Part shown: positions 27,556-36,285 of the stretch, in pieces
How positions within the stretch are numbered: position 1 is the first letter of the stretch
How the letters are laid out: every line of letters starts with the position of its first letter
DNA from: Kamptonema formosum PCC 10802
GTDB taxonomy: Bacteria; Cyanobacteriota; Cyanobacteriia; Cyanobacteriales; Oscillatoriaceae
Assembly (NCBI RefSeq): GCF_000332335.1
Contig: NZ_KB235948.1
Coordinates: 1,259,949-1,323,948 of the forward strand
DNA length: 64,000 bases
Reading direction: 5' to 3'
Position numbers and translations under genes: made by a program
Notes under the pieces: model-generated
Databases searched by the model: none
Told to the model about the DNA's origin: nothing
What the model saw: only the letters and a program-made list of their open reading frames with translations

Positions 27556-28982
27556 GCTTCGCTGCTCCTCCCTGCCGGCTTTTTCTCAAACTCCTCATAG
27601 TACGACCGTTCAGTATTGACCTCCCACAAATCGTGGTTTTCTCCCAGGATATTTTTCACCGCCAGCATCCCCGCCAGCATCGAGTGATCCTGATTGTTAT
27701 AGCGGTGCGTGCCGTTCCGCCCCACCGTGTGCAAGTTTTCAATCGTTTCTAAAAAGCTTTTGATAACCTTTAAATGCTGCCGGTATTCGCTGTCGTACAC
27801 CGGATAGGCTTTCGGCTGGCGGATGACAGTCCCTTCTTCCACGTCGCCCGGACTGGCCAAACCTATCTCGCCCAGCTCCTTAGTTGCCAGCTCGATCAGC
27901 GCTGTGTCTGTCATGTTCCAGATCGCATCGCCTTCGTTGCAGAAATATTCCATCCCCAGGCAAGTCTTGCTGGCATCGGGAACCATCGCCGGACTCCAAT
28001 TCTTGAAGTTCTGTATCCGCCCCACTCTCACCTCTGGCGCGTGAATGTAAATCCAGTTGTCTGGAAATAAATTCGCTCGGTTTATGATGAGGGAGACAAT
28101 GAGAAACGCCCGGTATTTCAGGCTTTTTGCCGCACGCACCACCTCTTCTGGCGGCGCAGGGTCAAGCCGCAAAATCAGTGAGGTAACAGGCATTGAGGAA
28201 ATGAAATGTTCCCCACAGAGTTGAACGATTTCCCCTTCCTTTTGGGCGGTAATGCTTGTAATGCGATTCCCTTCCCGCTCCAACTTTAGCACGCCGGTGT
28301 TGAGCCACACCTGACCGCCTTGGCTCTCGACTTTCTCCTGAAATCGCTCCCACATCATCCCCGGGCCCAAAACCGGGTAGTCAAATTCCTTAATCAAGCT
28401 TTTGGCGTTCTTGCTGCCGAAAAGAGCGTTGAGAATGGCTGTTTTTACCGAGAGTCCTTTGATGCGCTGGGCAGCCCAATCGGCTTGGATGTGGTGACAG
28501 GGAACTCCCCAGACTTTTTCAGTGTAAGTTTTGAAGAAGGTTTGGTAGAGGCGCTCGCCGAAGCGATTGATTACCCACTGCTCTAGGGTTTCTTCTTCTT
28601 TTAAGGGCTGCCATTTGATTTTGAGGTAGCTCAGCAGCATCAGCAGGCTTTCGATTGGCCCCACATGATAGAGCGTATTGAATATTTCCAGGGGGTAGTT
28701 GAAAAACCGGCCCTTATAGTATATGCGCGACAGGCGGGGAACTTTGATGAACTCTTCTCCCAGCACTTCCTGCCACAGTTGCTGCACGGCTTCGACTTTA
28801 GTGTAAAATCGGTGGCCGCCAATATCGAAGCGATATCCTCTGTATGTCTCCGTGCGCGATATTCCGCCGACTTTATCGGCTTTTTCCAGCACAGTTGGCA
28901 GAATCCCCTGTTTGACCAGTTCGTAGGCAGCGGTCAGCCCAGCGGGACCCGCACCGATAACGATAACCGGCTGACGGTCCAT
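27537..28982 (-). CDS. FAD-dependent oxidoreductase, UDP-galactopyranose-mutase-like
   Basis: A 481-residue flavoprotein with the dinucleotide-binding motif VIGAGPAGLTAAYELVKQG (residues 6-24), VLEKADKVGGISRTE, and FDIGGHRFYT. It also has HRYNNQDHSMLAGMLAVKNI near the C-terminus, the FAD ribityl-binding segment of this group. The closest recognised families are UDP-galactopyranose mutase and protoporphyrinogen-oxidase-like amine oxidoreductases; the glycan context favours the former, but identity with Glf is not claimed. It is coupled with the downstream Gfo/Idh gene. Confidence 0.82.
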   Translation of the reverse strand: MDRQPVIVIGAGPAGLTAAYELVKQGILPTVLEKADKVGGISRTETYRGYRFDIGGHRFYTKVEAVQQLWQEVLGEEFIKVPRLSRIYYKGRFFNYPLEIFNTLYHVGPIESLLMLLSYLKIKWQPLKEEETLEQWVINRFGERLYQTFFKTYTEKVWGVPCHHIQADWAAQRIKGLSVKTAILNALFGSKNAKSLIKEFDYPVLGPGMMWERFQEKVESQGGQVWLNTGVLKLEREGNRITSITAQKEGEIVQLCGEHFISSMPVTSLILRLDPAPPEEVVRAAKSLKYRAFLIVSLIINRANLFPDNWIYIHAPEVRVGRIQNFKNWSPAMVPDASKTCLGMEYFCNEGDAIWNMTDTALIELATKELGEIGLASPGDVEEGTVIRQPKAYPVYDSEYRQHLKVIKSFLETIENLHTVGRNGTHRYNNQDHSMLAGMLAVKNILGENHDLWEVNTERSYYEEFEKKPAGRSSEACLDSK

Positions 28983-29021
28983 GAGTACACCTCTGAAGTT
29001 TTTTGGTATGAGCGCTTTGTT

Positions 29022-30044
29022 TTAGGTTTTGCGAAAACTCACCCTGAAAGAAGTCAACCGGCGCAGCTGGTAAGCCGCTGTCCCGAGCGCAAAGGCAAGG
29101 CCACTATAGAAATAGTACAGCCAGTGCCAAGGTACGGTCTGGATTGCAAATAACAAACCGCGCTGCCGGTGGAAAAAACGATACACCGGCCAATTGATTG
29201 CCAGCAGCAATACCCCCTGCAATCCAGCAACGAGTAGAGCGCTTCCCCACCACAATGAAACCACTATAGCACTCAGCAGCCCGTATGTCAAGATGACGCT
29301 GATGCGACTTTTCATTTGCAGGTTCAGGTCATTTTTCAGCTGCCGGTCGCGGCAAATCAATTCAGTCCAAGGCAGCGCTCGGTAGAAGAAATCCGCTTTT
29401 AATAGCGACACCACTCCCCACCGCTTTAGATGCTTGACTTGCAGCGTTTTCACCAGCCGAATCCTGTACCCCGCCCCCTTGAGCCGGTAGCCCAGTTCGA
29501 TATCTTCAACCGATGGGTGCCGGTACGATTCGTCGAACCCCCCCATTTTCAAGAAAACCTCTCTCCAGATGCCACCGCAAGCCCCCCAGAAGGTGAACGC
29601 TTCCTCAGAAGCTGTCTGGTGAGTGTAGTGGTGGAAAAGGTTTTTATACTGGGACAGGAAATTGCCAGATCCTGGCGCTTCGTCATAAGCTCCTATAATA
29701 GCAGCTATCTCTGTCTCCTGAGTGAGGGCACCCGCAATTTGGCTCACGGTATCGGGCGGGATGGCTACGTCAGCATCCATAAAAAAGAGGATGTCACCCT
29801 TTGCCATCTGCGCCCCCAAATTCCGCGCCCGCGCCGGTCCCCCAGCTGCCGGTACTCTCAGCACCTTGGCTCCGAATTCCTCAGCTAAACGCCAAGAACC
29901 ATCTGTATCGCCATCAGCGACGACAATGATTTCCCCAGGGAGAGGATCTAATTTGGCCAAGCTAGACAGACAGGTGCGGAAATTTTCGCCTCCATTGTGG
30001 ACTGGAATCACAATTGAGATCGTTGGACTGGTAAGGGATGGCAT
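29022..30044 (-). CDS. family 2 glycosyltransferase with C-terminal membrane segments
   Basis: A 340-residue transferase: SIVIPVHNGGENF, IIVVADGDTDGS, FFMDADVAIPPD (DxD site), VEDIELGYRLKGAGY (ED motif) and two or three membrane segments between ~260 and 325. The ATG at 30044 starts MPSLTSPTISIV; an in-frame GTG 33 bp upstream is possible. It is the first gene of the minus-strand polysaccharide run and so a likely entry point for its transcription. Confidence 0.86.
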   Translation of the reverse strand: MPSLTSPTISIVIPVHNGGENFRTCLSSLAKLDPLPGEIIVVADGDTDGSWRLAEEFGAKVLRVPAAGGPARARNLGAQMAKGDILFFMDADVAIPPDTVSQIAGALTQETEIAAIIGAYDEAPGSGNFLSQYKNLFHHYTHQTASEEAFTFWGACGGIWREVFLKMGGFDESYRHPSVEDIELGYRLKGAGYRIRLVKTLQVKHLKRWGVVSLLKADFFYRALPWTELICRDRQLKNDLNLQMKSRISVILTYGLLSAIVVSLWWGSALLVAGLQGVLLLAINWPVYRFFHRQRGLLFAIQTVPWHWLYYFYSGLAFALGTAAYQLRRLTSFRVSFRKT

Positions 30045-30496
30045 AGCTAAAGCTGTCAGCGTTTGACGCTGGCCCACCGCCTGCGAATAAGCGTTTTAGT
30101 GGGCCGTTATTTTTGACTTTTCTTACCCGCTCTTTCAGCTTACAGAGCAAGTCTTTCAATGTCAATGCGCACTCCGCACCTCAAATCTAAAGTTTTTGTG
30201 AACCCGAGCGGCTGTTTTTCCCTAGTTTTGTAAAGCTTAATTAAAGCTAGGGGCTGGCGGCTAGCAGCCGGCGGCGGCTGGGGGTTTTAGAGGTTAGCTG
30301 CCGGCAGCTCGTGCTTTAAGAAATGTTACATCCGTTCCAGGAGTGGGCCAGAGGTGGGAGGGCTGCCGGTTGCCAGACGACCGGTCAGGGGCATTGCCGG
30401 GCAATTTCCTAGGACCGGCCAGAATGCCTGCCCCTGTCCTCCAGATGCGTGCGGGGAAAAAACATTCTCTTGAAACCCGCCCCACCCTAGGGCAAA
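30045..30496. other. gap upstream of the polysaccharide gene run
   Basis: About 450 bp between the first glycosyltransferase start and the DUF3531 stop. It contains a GC-rich GGCGGC patch (30255-30290) and unpaired fragments of the GGGGCGGGTT family near 30420 and 30475. No gene or clear promoter is visible. Confidence 0.5.
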
Positions 30497-30943
30497 TCAC
30501 TCACCGGCAAACACAGACCGGCGGCTATCGCCCACCGGCCAATCTTTATTTTCGCCCCCCACGACCAGCTTTTTAATTGCCACATACTCCTTGCTAAATT
30601 GAATCAGGGCGTTGAGCAGGACATCCAAAGCGATCGCGTCACTGGTTCCCAGGTCAAACCAGCATCGAGCCCAGGTTCCTTGATACTCAAACTCTCCCAT
30701 ATTGTGCATCAGCGCCATCATGCTGTCCTCAGCAACGTCAAGGTCATACTCCATATAGCTGATATCGATGCCTGCCTCCTGTATCTGGAGATTTTCAGCA
30801 TTGAACCCCCCCAGCTTGCCGAGAGAAAACCAGGAATTAAAGATTTCCTCAACATACTGCTTCTCCACCTCGCTGGGAACAGTGTCAAACTCCAGCCACA
30901 CCCACAGATCAAAAGGATTAAATTCGCGAAACTGTACTTGCAT
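30497..30943 (-). CDS. DUF3531 family protein
   Basis: A 148-residue acidic protein matching the DUF3531 family of cyanobacteria and plastids (FNPFDLWVWLEFDTVPS, GKLGGFNAENLQIQ, MALMHNMGEFEYQGTWARCWFDLGTSDAIALDVLLNAL, recognised from memory). Its function is unknown. The ATG at 30943 has GGGTGG 6-9 nt upstream; a GTG two codons earlier is possible. It follows the TPR-protein gene after 13 bp and is probably co-transcribed with it. Confidence 0.82.
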   Translation of the reverse strand: MQVQFREFNPFDLWVWLEFDTVPSEVEKQYVEEIFNSWFSLGKLGGFNAENLQIQEAGIDISYMEYDLDVAEDSMMALMHNMGEFEYQGTWARCWFDLGTSDAIALDVLLNALIQFSKEYVAIKKLVVGGENKDWPVGDSRRSVFAGE

Positions 30944-30956
30944 CGTCACCCACCCT

Positions 30957-31979
30957 CTAGTCTAATCGCGGCACTTCACTTGGCCCCCAGATGCCCGGCT
31001 CCTCTCTAATTTTATCGCGCAGCGCGTCACAATTTCGCTCTTTCTTATCGAGGTGTCTTTGATTCCTGCACTCCTCAAAGAAAATCTGCTGTACCAGGCT
31101 TTTCGGGAGGATGTCCGGTTTGGCCAGAGCGAGCTGAAAATGCTCCTTAGCTTCCCCCTCTTTTTTCAGCTTAACCAGGATTTGAGCTTTTAGATAGTGC
31201 ACCTCTGGATTGTTGGGCGTCTCGGCAAGGGCGCGATTGATGTATTCCAGCGCCCTGTCATATTGTTTCATATCCCGGTGACCGACCGCAATCCCCCGCT
31301 CTGCCAGATAGCGGGGGCTGCCATACTTTTCTAACCGGTCCATTGCCTGACTTGGGTCAGCAAAGGGCAGATTCACCGCCAGCATCAGATCCATATATCC
31401 CTTGAGCAAATTGACCTCTGGATCTTCGGGGGCGATTTTTTCAGCCGCATCCAGATGCTGGAACACCAGCCGCAATTTATTCAGCGCTTGCGGAGTCCCC
31501 CTGACCGTGCCTTCCTTCTCCAGGATGTAAGCGCCTTCTAAAAAATGGCCAACTGCCGTGTAGAGATTGCCGCGCAAGGGGTTGGTGCCGGCCAGCTTTT
31601 CGGCAGTTTCGCGAGTTTTGGTCGCGGAGGCATTGAAACTCCCCTCATCCTCTCGCATGTAAGCTAAAGACGCCTTCATTGCATAAACCAAAGGCTCGTC
31701 AGGCTCGCTCGACAGAGCTTTTTCCAGGCGCTCTGTTGCGGCTTTATAGTTCCCCTCCACGAATAGCGCTTTGAACGCAGCTCCTGTATTTTCTCCAACC
31801 GCTTGAGCGTTACTGTTGCGGAAGGGATCTTCAGCCAGAGTTGGGCGAGCCGGCAAACAGAGGGTGTGCAGCCCAGTGAGTGCCGTCAGGGCAATCGCAG
31901 CTGTGCCGGCCTTCCGCACCAGCTGCCTTCTAGCACTCGCACCAATCCTCCGCACAAGAGTGGGAAACCGCTCTATCAT
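30957..31979 (-). CDS. exported TPR protein (Sll0314-type)
   Basis: A 340-residue protein with a positively charged N-terminus and a hydrophobic segment (AGTAAIALTALTGLHTLCLPARPTLAEDP) that looks like a signal peptide or anchor with AxA-like cleavage near residue 50. The rest is TPR-like helices: AALFVEGNYKAATERLEKAL region, AERGIAVGHRDMKQYDRALEYINRAL and HYLKAQILVKLKKEGEAKEHFQLAL. It resembles a conserved cyanobacterial TPR family I know as Sll0314/Alr1548-like. A periplasmic scaffold role is inference. Confidence 0.75.
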   Translation of the reverse strand: MIERFPTLVRRIGASARRQLVRKAGTAAIALTALTGLHTLCLPARPTLAEDPFRNSNAQAVGENTGAAFKALFVEGNYKAATERLEKALSSEPDEPLVYAMKASLAYMREDEGSFNASATKTRETAEKLAGTNPLRGNLYTAVGHFLEGAYILEKEGTVRGTPQALNKLRLVFQHLDAAEKIAPEDPEVNLLKGYMDLMLAVNLPFADPSQAMDRLEKYGSPRYLAERGIAVGHRDMKQYDRALEYINRALAETPNNPEVHYLKAQILVKLKKEGEAKEHFQLALAKPDILPKSLVQQIFFEECRNQRHLDKKERNCDALRDKIREEPGIWGPSEVPRLD

Positions 31980-32433
31980 AGTTGGGTCAAAAAAAACAGT
32001 ACCTGTGGAATCAACACTGTCTCAATCCTACTCACTGCGGCGGGACTTACCCACAGCGGTGAGGCTAAACCGGGTTTCTGGTTCTGGAACGAGAGCTGCA
32101 GCGTCCAGACGGCTGGTTGAGAAACCCGGTTTCTGCGTAACTCCTGTGCTGTTCCGCCGAGGCGCGCCGTACCCGGCAGAACTTAGATTGTAGATTCCAC
32201 CGGCTCTCCTCAAATCCGAGCGTCCCAAATCCGGGTGCCGTTTCCGCACGGCACGGGCTGCGGAAACCGTCGGGCCATCGGGACTCCCGACCGGCAGCTG
32301 TGTGCTGGGTGCGACAGTTTGCCAGAATGGATGGCAGGTATCAACTCCCGGCCTCCCCTCTGGATGCCCGGGTTGCCACTCCCCAGCACCACTCGCTCAC
32401 CTGATCTCGCTCACCTTTAGTGGTACTTTCTGA
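31980..32433. other. divergent intergenic region with a spaced hairpin-family pair
   Basis: About 450 bp between divergent genes. It contains AACCGGGTTTCTGG (about 32068) and GAGAAACCCGGTTTCTG (about 32117), two inverted family motifs split by ~40 bp. Promoters for both directions must lie here, but no convincing box stands out. Confidence 0.5.
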
Positions 32434-33108
32434 ATGCTCTATCTGAGAAACTTGGTTTACCACCCACCGGCTACCCCCACCCCCATCCTGAAAGCCATCA
32501 ACCTGGAACTCGCCCCCCAGCAACTGGGGCTGGTGATTGGCCCGAGCGGGTCTGGCAAAACGACCTTACTGGAAATTTTAGCTGGGCTGGCGCAACCCAC
32601 CGGCGGGAAAGTCTTGTGGCGCGAGGCAGAACTCCTGCCCGAACACCTGCAACAGCTTGCCGGACTGGTGTTTCAGTTTCCAGAGCGGCATTTCTGCGGC
32701 AGCACTATTCTACAAGAATTGCGGCTCGGACACCCAGAGTTGGGGTCAGAACAAGTCAGCCAAGCTCTGGGGGAAGTGGGGCTGGCTCACTTGCCGCTGC
32801 AAACCTCACCCCATTCCCTAAGCGGCGGACAGCAGCGACGCCTCGCCCTGGCGGTGCAGCTGATTCGCCAGCCCCACTTGCTGCTGCTGGACGAGCCCAC
32901 TGCCGGTTTGGACTGGTCGATGCGCCGGCAGCTGGTGAATTTGCTCGCCAAGCTGAAAACCCACTGGAGCCTGCTGGTTGTCACTCACGATGCCGGCGAT
33001 ATGTTGAGTGTGGCCGACCGCTGCTGGACTCTCAATCACGGCTCCCTGCTGCCGGTGGAGCCTGATAAGCTCGCTATCACCCAGCAGCTGTCAGCTGTTA
33101 GTTCTTGA
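32434..33108 (+). CDS. ABC transporter ATP-binding protein
   Basis: A 224-residue stand-alone ATPase. Walker A GPSGSGKTTLLE (residues ~33-44), Q-loop VFQFPERHF, signature LSGGQQRRLALA, Walker B LLLLDEPTAGLD and H-loop VVTHD are intact. The VFQFPERHFCGSTI stretch resembles cobalt/biotin ECF-type ATPases and a plastid relative (ABCI-type). No permease gene is adjacent; rsmG follows 240 bp downstream on the same strand. The substrate is unknown. Confidence 0.85.
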   Translation: MLYLRNLVYHPPATPTPILKAINLELAPQQLGLVIGPSGSGKTTLLEILAGLAQPTGGKVLWREAELLPEHLQQLAGLVFQFPERHFCGSTILQELRLGHPELGSEQVSQALGEVGLAHLPLQTSPHSLSGGQQRRLALAVQLIRQPHLLLLDEPTAGLDWSMRRQLVNLLAKLKTHWSLLVVTHDAGDMLSVADRCWTLNHGSLLPVEPDKLAITQQLSAVSS

Positions 33109-33120
33109 GCGGTGATTTAT

Positions 33121-33215
33121 AGCGGTTCTAATTGATTGGTAATTTTTTTTGACCGCCGCCGTGAAGGAGCGCCAAGAAAGGAAAAACCTGAATTTCACAA
33201 ATCATTTAGAATAGC
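33121..33215. repeat. CCGCCGCCGTGAAGG inverted-repeat element, copy 1
   Basis: Begins AGCGGTTCTAATTGATT and ends ATCATTTAGAATAGCT, imperfect inverted repeats. The core CCGCCGCCGTGAAGGAGCG is shared with copies at 35617-35726 (reverse orientation) and 51728-51834. No coding capacity; MITE-like. Confidence 0.7.
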
Positions 33216-33348
33216 TCGATAAAGTATATGTTACCTCTGCGGAGCGCCCATTTGGAAAATAGTCCACTCTTTTTCTCGTTTCCAGAGGGATCTGGGAGCG
33301 AGGGAACGCGAGATTCCTCGGCTCCCCCTGGGAAGGAGGTTAGCGATA

Positions 33349-34188
33349 TTGGATGAAACGATGTCGGATGAATTAGCTGAAAACTCTTTAGTCAAGACTG
33401 AAAAGGTTTTGGTGCTGCCGGAAATGATGCCGGTGTGGCAGGAAACGCTGGGCTGGCAGCCCTCTGCCGGCTTCCAGCAGCAATTTCAGCTCCTTTACGA
33501 GCTGATTTTGCAGGGGAACAGCCAGATGAATTTAACCCGCATCACCTCTCCAGAGGATTTTTGGGAAAAACATCTCTGGGATTCCCTGCGCGGAATTGCG
33601 CCTTTTTTGAAGGCGTCTGCCGGAAGCGCCAGCGGTGAGCCCCCTCCGGATGCCGGCGCGCAACCGGCATCTTCTCACGCGGGTTTGAAAGTTATTGATA
33701 TTGGCACGGGTGCCGGTTTTCCGGGGCTGCCGGTGGCGATTGTCAAGCCGGAATGGACTGTTTCCCTGCTCGATTCCACTCGCAAAAAAATTGCCTTTGT
33801 CAGCTCGCTGATCTCCGATTTGGGGATTGAAAATGCCACGGCGGTGACCGGCAGGGCTGAGGAAATTGGCCAGCAGCCCCAGCACCGGCAGAGTTACGAT
33901 ATCGCCCTCCTGAGAGCGGTCGCACCGGCATCCGTGTGTGCGGAATATGCCCTGCCTTTGCTGAAAACCGGCGGACAGGCTGTTCTCTATCGCGGACACT
34001 GGACCGCTCAGGAGACAGACGCCCTGGGCAAGGCGGTGCAGCGCCTCGGCGGCGCGATTGAGTCACTTGAGGCATTCACCACGCCGGTGGACCGGGGCAT
34101 TCGTCACTGTGTGTGCCTCCGGAAAGTGGCGGCGACACCGGCAGCTTTCCCTCGCCCCACTGGCGTGCCGGCGAAACAGCCGCTCTAG
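33349..34188 (+). CDS. rsmG: 16S rRNA (guanine-527-N7)-methyltransferase
   Basis: A 279-residue GidB/RsmG protein that methylates G527 of 16S rRNA using S-adenosylmethionine. Conserved blocks are NLTRITSPEDFWEKHLWDSL, the SAM-binding IDIGTGAGFPGLPVAIVKP, LLDSTRKKIAFV, VTGRAEEIG and LLRAVAPASV. A TTG start at 33349 is favoured because GGAAGGAGGT ends 8 nt upstream; an ATG four codons later is 20 nt away. A Gly/Ala/Pro-rich insertion (ASAGSASGEPPPDAG) lies before the SAM motif. Confidence 0.93.
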   Translation: MDETMSDELAENSLVKTEKVLVLPEMMPVWQETLGWQPSAGFQQQFQLLYELILQGNSQMNLTRITSPEDFWEKHLWDSLRGIAPFLKASAGSASGEPPPDAGAQPASSHAGLKVIDIGTGAGFPGLPVAIVKPEWTVSLLDSTRKKIAFVSSLISDLGIENATAVTGRAEEIGQQPQHRQSYDIALLRAVAPASVCAEYALPLLKTGGQAVLYRGHWTAQETDALGKAVQRLGGAIESLEAFTTPVDRGIRHCVCLRKVAATPAAFPRPTGVPAKQPL

Positions 34189-34400
34189 GGACTGTTCTTA
34201 ACGCACCCCACTCCCCCTCTCCCCTCGTGGGCGCTCTCACTGCCCACATCTCCTAAAAAGCTTATCCCGACAGGGTTTCAGGCGCTAAGCTCCAAGCCTT
34301 GCTCTGAAAGCTCTCCCAGGACCAATGGGGAACGCAACAGCTCGCTGCCGGCTGCCGCCGGCGGTGAGGGGGAGCTGTGCGGGACAGCCGGTCCCAAAAC

Positions 34401-34472
34401 TAATATCCGGAAGAAAGCATATATACAAAACCGGTCTAAACTCGGGGTTTTGTGAAAATCATTTAGTCGTAA
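34401..34472. repeat. 72-bp direct repeat, unit A
   Basis: Starts TAATATCCGGAAGAAAGC and runs through CAAAACCGGTCTAAACTCGG to ATCATTTAGTCGTAA. The second unit at 34637-34708 differs at only a few positions. Confidence 0.85.
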
Positions 34473-34636
34473 ATCATCTCATTTCCAGGAAATCTCCCGA
34501 AAAATGGCCGTGGGGTGGGGGCGTGGACTGGGGTGAGGGGGTGCCGGCAGGGGCGATCGCCACTCGAAGGGGGCAAGTCTGGCCCCGAAAAGCAGATTGG
34601 CCCCTCTGCAGCGGGGCCGGTTTAGGCTAAATTTAT

Positions 34637-34708
34637 TAATATCCGGAAGAAAGCATATATACAAAACCGGTCTAAACTCGGGTTTTTGTGAAAATCATTT
34701 ATCCGTAA
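34637..34708. repeat. 72-bp direct repeat, unit B
   Basis: Near-identical to 34401-34472. The first ~25 bp (ATCCGGAAGAAAGCATATAT) are also found in diverged form near 11846-11872. Confidence 0.85.
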
Positions 34709-34823
34709 TACTTATCAGTTACGGTCGGGGCTCGGAAGCCCCTCACCCCCATCCGCTCTGCTTTCGGGGGCTTTTTGAGGGGGGTGAGGGGATGCTTTTG
34801 CGGGCGCTCAACCGAACCCGATA

Positions 34824-35582
34824 TCAGCCGGCAGCTTGGGCAAACCGCTTGTTAATTTCCTCCCAGTTGAGAACGTTCCACCAAGCGCTCAAGTAATCGA
34901 CGCGGCGGTTTTGGTATTTGAGATAGTAGGCGTGCTCCCAAACGTCGTTGCCCATGATAGGATAGCTGCCATCCATGAAGGGGCTGTCCTGGTTAGCGGT
35001 GCTGATCACTTCCAGTTTGCCGGTGCCGGTGCGCACCAGCCAAACCCAGCCGCTGCCGAATCGCTTGTTGCCGGCATCGTTGAACTGCTTTTTGAAAGCG
35101 TCAAAGCTGCCGAAAGTTTGTTTGATAGCGTCTGCGATCGGGCCGGTGGGCTCCCCGCCGCCATTAGGTTTCATAATTTTCCAGAACATGCTGTGGTTGA
35201 CGTGTCCGCCGCCATTATTGCGAACCGTCGTCCGAATATCCGAGGGGACGCTGTTGATGTCGCGCAGCAGCTGTTCGGGAGTCTTGCTTTTCAACTCCGG
35301 GTGTTTGTCCAGCGCATCGTTGAGGTTTTTGACATAAGCGGCGTGGTGTTTGTCGTGATGGAACTGCATCGTGCGCTCATCGATATGCGGATCGAGGGCG
35401 TTGTAGGCGTAGGGTAAAGCCGGCAGCTCGACGTAAGGCTTTGCGTTTTGAGCCACCTGTGTGCTGTCCCCTTTTTTTGAGGGTGTGCGCAAGCTCTCTC
35501 CAAACGCCCCGCAAGCGCCGGTGGTGACTGCCCCAACACCGGCTCCCAGCAAAATCAAGAAATTTCGACGATTGAGTGTCAT
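34824..35582 (-). CDS. sodA: exported manganese superoxide dismutase
   Basis: A 252-residue Fe/Mn-type superoxide dismutase. Metal ligands lie in [22 protein letters not shown] and [15 protein letters not shown]. Gly at the GGHVNH position and Gln in [10 protein letters not shown] are the Mn-type pattern. The N-terminus has a twin-arginine signal ([21 protein letters not shown]) with a lipobox-like Cys, so it is probably Tat-exported and possibly lipid-anchored; membrane-bound Mn-SODs are known in filamentous cyanobacteria. It removes superoxide outside the cytosol. The gene is transcribed alone. Confidence 0.9.
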   Translation of the reverse strand: MTLNRRNFLILLGAGVGAVTTGACGAFGESLRTPSKKGDSTQVAQNAKPYVELPALPYAYNALDPHIDERTMQFHHDKHHAAYVKNLNDALDKHPELKSKTPEQLLRDINSVPSDIRTTVRNNGGGHVNHSMFWKIMKPNGGGEPTGPIADAIKQTFGSFDAFKKQFNDAGNKRFGSGWVWLVRTGTGKLEVISTANQDSPFMDGSYPIMGNDVWEHAYYLKYQNRRVDYLSAWWNVLNWEEINKRFAQAAG

Positions 35583-35616
35583 AAGTGGTATAGGCTCCTA
35601 AAAAGTCACAGCCATT

Positions 35617-35726
35617 ATAGCAGTTACAAATAATTTGCGTTCTCCCCTCTCTCTTTTCTTGGCGCTCCTTCACGGCGGCGGTTAATAAAAAAACTAATTA
35701 GTACCCACTCAATTCTAACTGCTACA
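35617..35726. repeat. CCGCCGCCGTGAAGG inverted-repeat element, copy 2 (reversed)
   Basis: Reverse orientation: outer TATAGCAGTTACAAAT and AATTCTAACTGCTA, core CTTGGCGCTCCTTCACGGC. Lies 35 bp upstream of the sodA start. Confidence 0.65.
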
Positions 35727-35934
35727 GCTGAAATTACTCCTTTGATTAGATTAAATGCCTGCCCCCGCACAGCGCGACTGGATACTTATACTTACCCTGC
35801 CACAGGGATGCGAGCCGCAACGGAAGAATTGAGCCGGCTGGATTGGAATCAGTCACTCCAGAATCTTATAATACCATATCCGGCAGATTAACTGCAATCA
35901 AAAGCCAGAGAAAGGGGTTCAGGCAATGCGATGA

Positions 35935-35993
35935 TGCCCCACGCCCGAATGCCCCACGCCCGAACAGCCCACGCCCGAACGCCCCACGCCCCA
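35935..35993. repeat. 15-bp tandem repeat (TGCCCCACGCCCGAA)
   Basis: Four consecutive units, the last two diverged. It belongs to the ATGCCCCATGCCC-type low-complexity sequence also seen inside the kinase gene at 2640-2860. Confidence 0.75.
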
Positions 35994-36015
35994 TCCCCCT
36001 GTCTCGTTTAGGCAG

Positions 36016-36021
36016 TATAAT
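36016..36021 (+). promoter_or_regulatory. candidate -10 box for the VapBC-like operon
   Basis: A perfect TATAAT lies 25 nt upstream of the antitoxin ATG, followed by an AGAGAGGA ribosome-binding sequence. No good -35 box is evident. Confidence 0.4.
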
Positions 36022-36045
36022 TAAAGAGTAGAGAGAGGACAAATT

Positions 36046-36285
36046 ATGCAATCCGCCTTCCACCTCAAAACCAACATCTTGCCAGGGAATAAGATTGAAA
36101 TCGATGTGCCAAGTGGTTCGGTTGGCGAGCCGGTCGATGTTTTCGTCATTTTGCCAGAAAAACCGGAACCCCCACGGCGTTCTGTTATTGAGTTGCTAGA
36201 ACAGATCCGCAGTCAACGCGCTAGCAAAACCGCTGATGAGATAGACCAGCAGCTGCAAAAGGAGCGGGACTCATGGGAGAGCTAA
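36046..36285 (+). CDS. antitoxin of a PIN-type toxin-antitoxin pair
   Basis: A 79-residue acidic protein: an N-terminal AbrB-like beta segment (NILPGNKIEIDVPSGSVGEPVDVFVIL) and a C-terminal helical tail SVIELLEQIRSQRASKTADEIDQQLQKERDSWES typical of antitoxins that wrap a PIN toxin. AGAGAGGA 6 nt upstream of the ATG is a good ribosome-binding site. Its TAA overlaps the toxin ATG (TAATG). Confidence 0.75.
   Translation: MQSAFHLKTNILPGNKIEIDVPSGSVGEPVDVFVILPEKPEPPRRSVIELLEQIRSQRASKTADEIDQQLQKERDSWES

Larger units (their letters stand above)
34189..34823. other. gene-free gap with a duplicated 72-bp unit
   Basis: About 635 bp between convergent rsmG and sodA. It holds two near-identical 72-bp units, a HIP1 octamer at 34553 and a variant of the GGGGG/TGAGGGG repeat (34738-34795). 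No gene is visible. Confidence 0.6.
35583..36045. other. gap between sodA and the toxin-antitoxin pair
   Basis: Holds the reversed inverted-repeat element, a 15-bp tandem repeat and a promoter-like TATAAT just before the antitoxin gene. No other gene is visible. Confidence 0.55.
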
